A DNA stretch of 33,311 bases from Alphaproteobacteria bacterium (lineage in GTDB: Bacteria; Pseudomonadota; Alphaproteobacteria; Micavibrionales; Micavibrionaceae): assembly GCA_020443295.1 (NCBI GenBank), contig JAGRIJ010000086.1, positions 1-33,311 on the forward strand, in the 5' to 3' direction. Each line of letters starts with the position of its first letter. The first letter of the stretch is position 1. The notes below the pieces were generated by a model. The model did not search any database. It worked only from the letters and a program-made list of their open reading frames with translations, and was not told the origin of the DNA. The position numbers and the translations under genes were made by a program. Below, piece by piece: positions 31,476 to 33,311 of this stretch.

Positions 31476-32867
31476 ATGGCCAATTCATTCGATGTTATCG
31501 TGATCGGCGCGGGGCCGGGCGGGTATGTGGCGGCGATCCGCTGCGCGCAGCTGGGCATGAGCGTAGCGTGCGTGGAAAAACGCAAAACTTTGGGTGGCAC
31601 GTGTCTGAACGTGGGGTGCATTCCCTCGAAGGCGCTGCTTCATTCCTCCGAGAAATACGAGGACGCGAAGGAGCATTTTTCGGGTATCGGGATCAAGACC
31701 GGGAAGCTGGAGCTTGACCTCAAATCCATGATGACATTCAAGGACGGCGTGGTCGATACGAACGTCAAGGGCATCGACTATCTCTTCAAGAAGAACAAGA
31801 TCACGCGCCTTGAGGGCACGGGGGAAATTACCGCACCGGGCACAGTGCGCGTGGGCAAGGAGAATTACAGCGCGAAGAATATCATTATCGCGACGGGCTC
31901 GGACGTGATCTCGCTGCCGGGTATTACGATCGACGAAAAGCAGATCGTTTCTTCCACGGGGGCGCTGGAACTGGGGTCCGTTCCCAAATCGCTGATCGTC
32001 ATCGGCGGCGGCGTGATCGGGCTGGAGCTTGGGACCGTGTGGCGGCGGCTTGGCGCTTCGGTCACAGTGGTGGAATATCTCGATAATATCCTGCCGGGCA
32101 TGGACGGGGAAATCCGCAAGGAGGCGCTCAAGATCTTCAAGAAGCAGGGGATCACATTCAAGCTTTCGAGCAAGGTCACGGGCGCGAAGACCTCCAAGAA
32201 GGGCGTGGACCTGACCGTGGAACCCGCTGCGGGCGGCAAGGCGGAAACGCTTTCGGCCGAAGTCGTGCTGATGTCCATCGGCCGTAAAGCCTATACGGAC
32301 GGGCTGGGGCTGGATGCGGTCGGCGTGACGCGTGACGAGCGCGGGCGCATTGCGGTGGACGCGCATTTCGAAACCAACGTGAAGGGCATTTATGCGATCG
32401 GCGATGTCATCGCTGGGCCGATGCTGGCGCACAAGGCGGAGGATGAGGGCGTGATCCTTGCCGAGATCCTCGCGGGGCAGAGCGGGCATATTGACTATAA
32501 CCTTATTCCGGGCGTGGTGTACACGTGGCCGGAGGTCGCGAACGTGGGCCAGACCGAGGAGCAGCTCAAAGAGGCGGGCGTTGATTACAAGGCCGGGAAG
32601 TTTCCGTTCCTTGCGAACGGGCGCGCGCGCGCGATGGGCATGACGGACGGGTTTGTGAAAATCCTCTCCTGTTCAAAAACCGACCGCGTTCTTGGCGCGC
32701 ACATGATCGGGCCGAATGTCGGCGAGCTGATGGCCGAGGTCGTGAGCGTCATGGAATTTCAGGGCACGGCGGAGGATATCGCCCGCACCTGTCATTCGCA
32801 CCCGACACTCAGCGAAGTGGTGAAAGAGGCCGCGCTCGCGGTGCATAAAAGGCCGATACATATTTGA
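31476..32867 (+). CDS. lpd: Dihydrolipoamide dehydrogenase (E3)
   Basis: Lpd reoxidises the dihydrolipoyl groups of SucB, and of other 2-oxoacid dehydrogenase complexes, with FAD and NAD. The 463-residue flavoprotein shows the FAD-binding VIGAGPGGYVAAIR, the redox-active disulfide GGTCLNVGCIPSKALL (C43, C48), the NAD-binding VIGGGVIGLELG, the second FAD motif IYAIGDVIAGPMLAHKAEDEG, and the C-terminal HSHPTLSEV with H442/E447. Length is normal. CGGAGGGG lies shortly upstream of the ATG. TTTTCA and TATAAC, 17 bases apart around 31410-31440, are a possible promoter. A small secreted-protein gene follows without a visible terminator. Confidence 0.97.
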   Translation: MANSFDVIVIGAGPGGYVAAIRCAQLGMSVACVEKRKTLGGTCLNVGCIPSKALLHSSEKYEDAKEHFSGIGIKTGKLELDLKSMMTFKDGVVDTNVKGIDYLFKKNKITRLEGTGEITAPGTVRVGKENYSAKNIIIATGSDVISLPGITIDEKQIVSSTGALELGSVPKSLIVIGGGVIGLELGTVWRRLGASVTVVEYLDNILPGMDGEIRKEALKIFKKQGITFKLSSKVTGAKTSKKGVDLTVEPAAGGKAETLSAEVVLMSIGRKAYTDGLGLDAVGVTRDERGRIAVDAHFETNVKGIYAIGDVIAGPMLAHKAEDEGVILAEILAGQSGHIDYNLIPGVVYTWPEVANVGQTEEQLKEAGVDYKAGKFPFLANGRARAMGMTDGFVKILSCSKTDRVLGAHMIGPNVGELMAEVVSVMEFQGTAEDIARTCHSHPTLSEVVKEAALAVHKRPIHI

Positions 32868-32890
32868 TTGAACAATCCGGAAAAGGACAG

Positions 32891-33311
32891 ATGAAAAGCT
32901 ATATAGTTTGTCTGGCTTTTTTAGCTGGTATGTTTTGTTCTCTTACTTGCTTTGCGGCGGAGCAGGAGAAGTTAAAGGATGGTGTGTATTTTGGATATAA
33001 GTATCTTCCCAACCTTTCTCCTGGCGATCCAGATGCCGAGTGGTATTATGAATGTGATCTTTTCGTTAAAGGTGGGCATATCAAGCTTGCCAAATTTCCC
33101 AGAACGAAAATAAAGGGCGAGGTTTTCGCTTCAGCGTCTGACGGTGCGTTTCCGGTCTATGAAGGACTTGTCGAAGCTGATGAAAAGAGAACCATTGTCA
33201 GCCTCAGAAAAATCTCTTGTGATTATTGTATGATCGAAAAGGACGATCCGCTTCCTTCAAAGATCGTACGGGAATATGTCTTGCGTTTTATCAGTGCGGA
33301 CTCTTTTGAAC
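32891..33311 (+). CDS. Secreted protein of unknown function (3' partial)
   Basis: An open frame starts at ATG 32891, with AGGA five bases upstream, and runs off the end of the window (140 codons visible, no stop). It begins with a signal peptide (MKSYIVCLAFLAGMFCSLTCFAAEQ). The mature part is rich in charged and aromatic residues (DGVYFGYKYLPNLSPGDP, YYECDLFVKGGHIKLAKFP) and has paired cysteines (SCDYCM). I do not recognise it. It is A+T-richer than lpd and 23 bases behind it, so it is probably cotranscribed with lpd. It resembles in type, though not clearly in sequence, the other small secreted genes placed between TCA genes here. Confidence 0.65.
   Translation, partial: MKSYIVCLAFLAGMFCSLTCFAAEQEKLKDGVYFGYKYLPNLSPGDPDAEWYYECDLFVKGGHIKLAKFPRTKIKGEVFASASDGAFPVYEGLVEADEKRTIVSLRKISCDYCMIEKDDPLPSKIVREYVLRFISADSFE

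Overview
This is a chromosomal window from what looks like an alphaproteobacterium, one with moderately high G+C core genes. The evidence is the scpA-scpB-tatA-tatB-tatC order, a DUF2336-type protein, and the mdh/sucC/sucD/sucA/sucB/lpd citric-acid-cycle cluster. Genus cannot be set from sequence reading alone; a Micavibrio-like or other poorly studied lineage is only a guess. No rRNA, tRNA, CRISPR array, transposase or prophage structural gene was seen.

Layout. Positions 1-3628 hold the end of scpA, scpB, the Tat export genes (with an unknown four-helix membrane protein between tatA and tatB) and a ZapE/AFG1-type ATPase, all on the + strand and tightly spaced. A GST-fold gene (minus) is followed by a DUF2336 protein, a small cysteine-rich secreted protein and a periplasmic PAP2 phosphatase. 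From 7541 to 32867 lie all the genes for the malate-to-2-oxoglutarate segment of the TCA cycle: mdh, sucC, sucD, sucA, sucB and lpd. They are interrupted again and again by other genes. Between mdh and sucC is a minus-strand block with two peptidoglycan-lytic enzymes and an 805-residue coiled-coil protein. Between sucC and sucD is a small A+T-rich secreted protein. Between sucD and sucA are an inverse-autotransporter adhesin and a tandem pair of paralogous helical proteins. Between sucA and sucB are a thiE-thiD-thiL thiamine set and membrane/secreted unknowns. Between sucB and lpd are a possible small ORF, a Sel1-repeat protein, a two-domain CMP/dCMP-deaminase-like protein and one unknown.

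How it fits together. SucA, SucB and Lpd form the 2-oxoglutarate dehydrogenase complex, SucCD converts succinyl-CoA to succinate, and Mdh closes the cycle. The thiamine genes next to sucA make the cofactor that SucA needs. The accessory genes are mostly exported or envelope-facing: two lytic transglycosylase-type enzymes, an adhesin, several signal-peptide proteins and the Tat translocon. The least explained parts are the cysteine-free lysozyme/coiled-coil pair at 9820-13470, the paralog pair at 18998-20160, the adhesin with an unusual passenger, and a series of A+T-rich small genes placed in the gaps of the TCA cluster.
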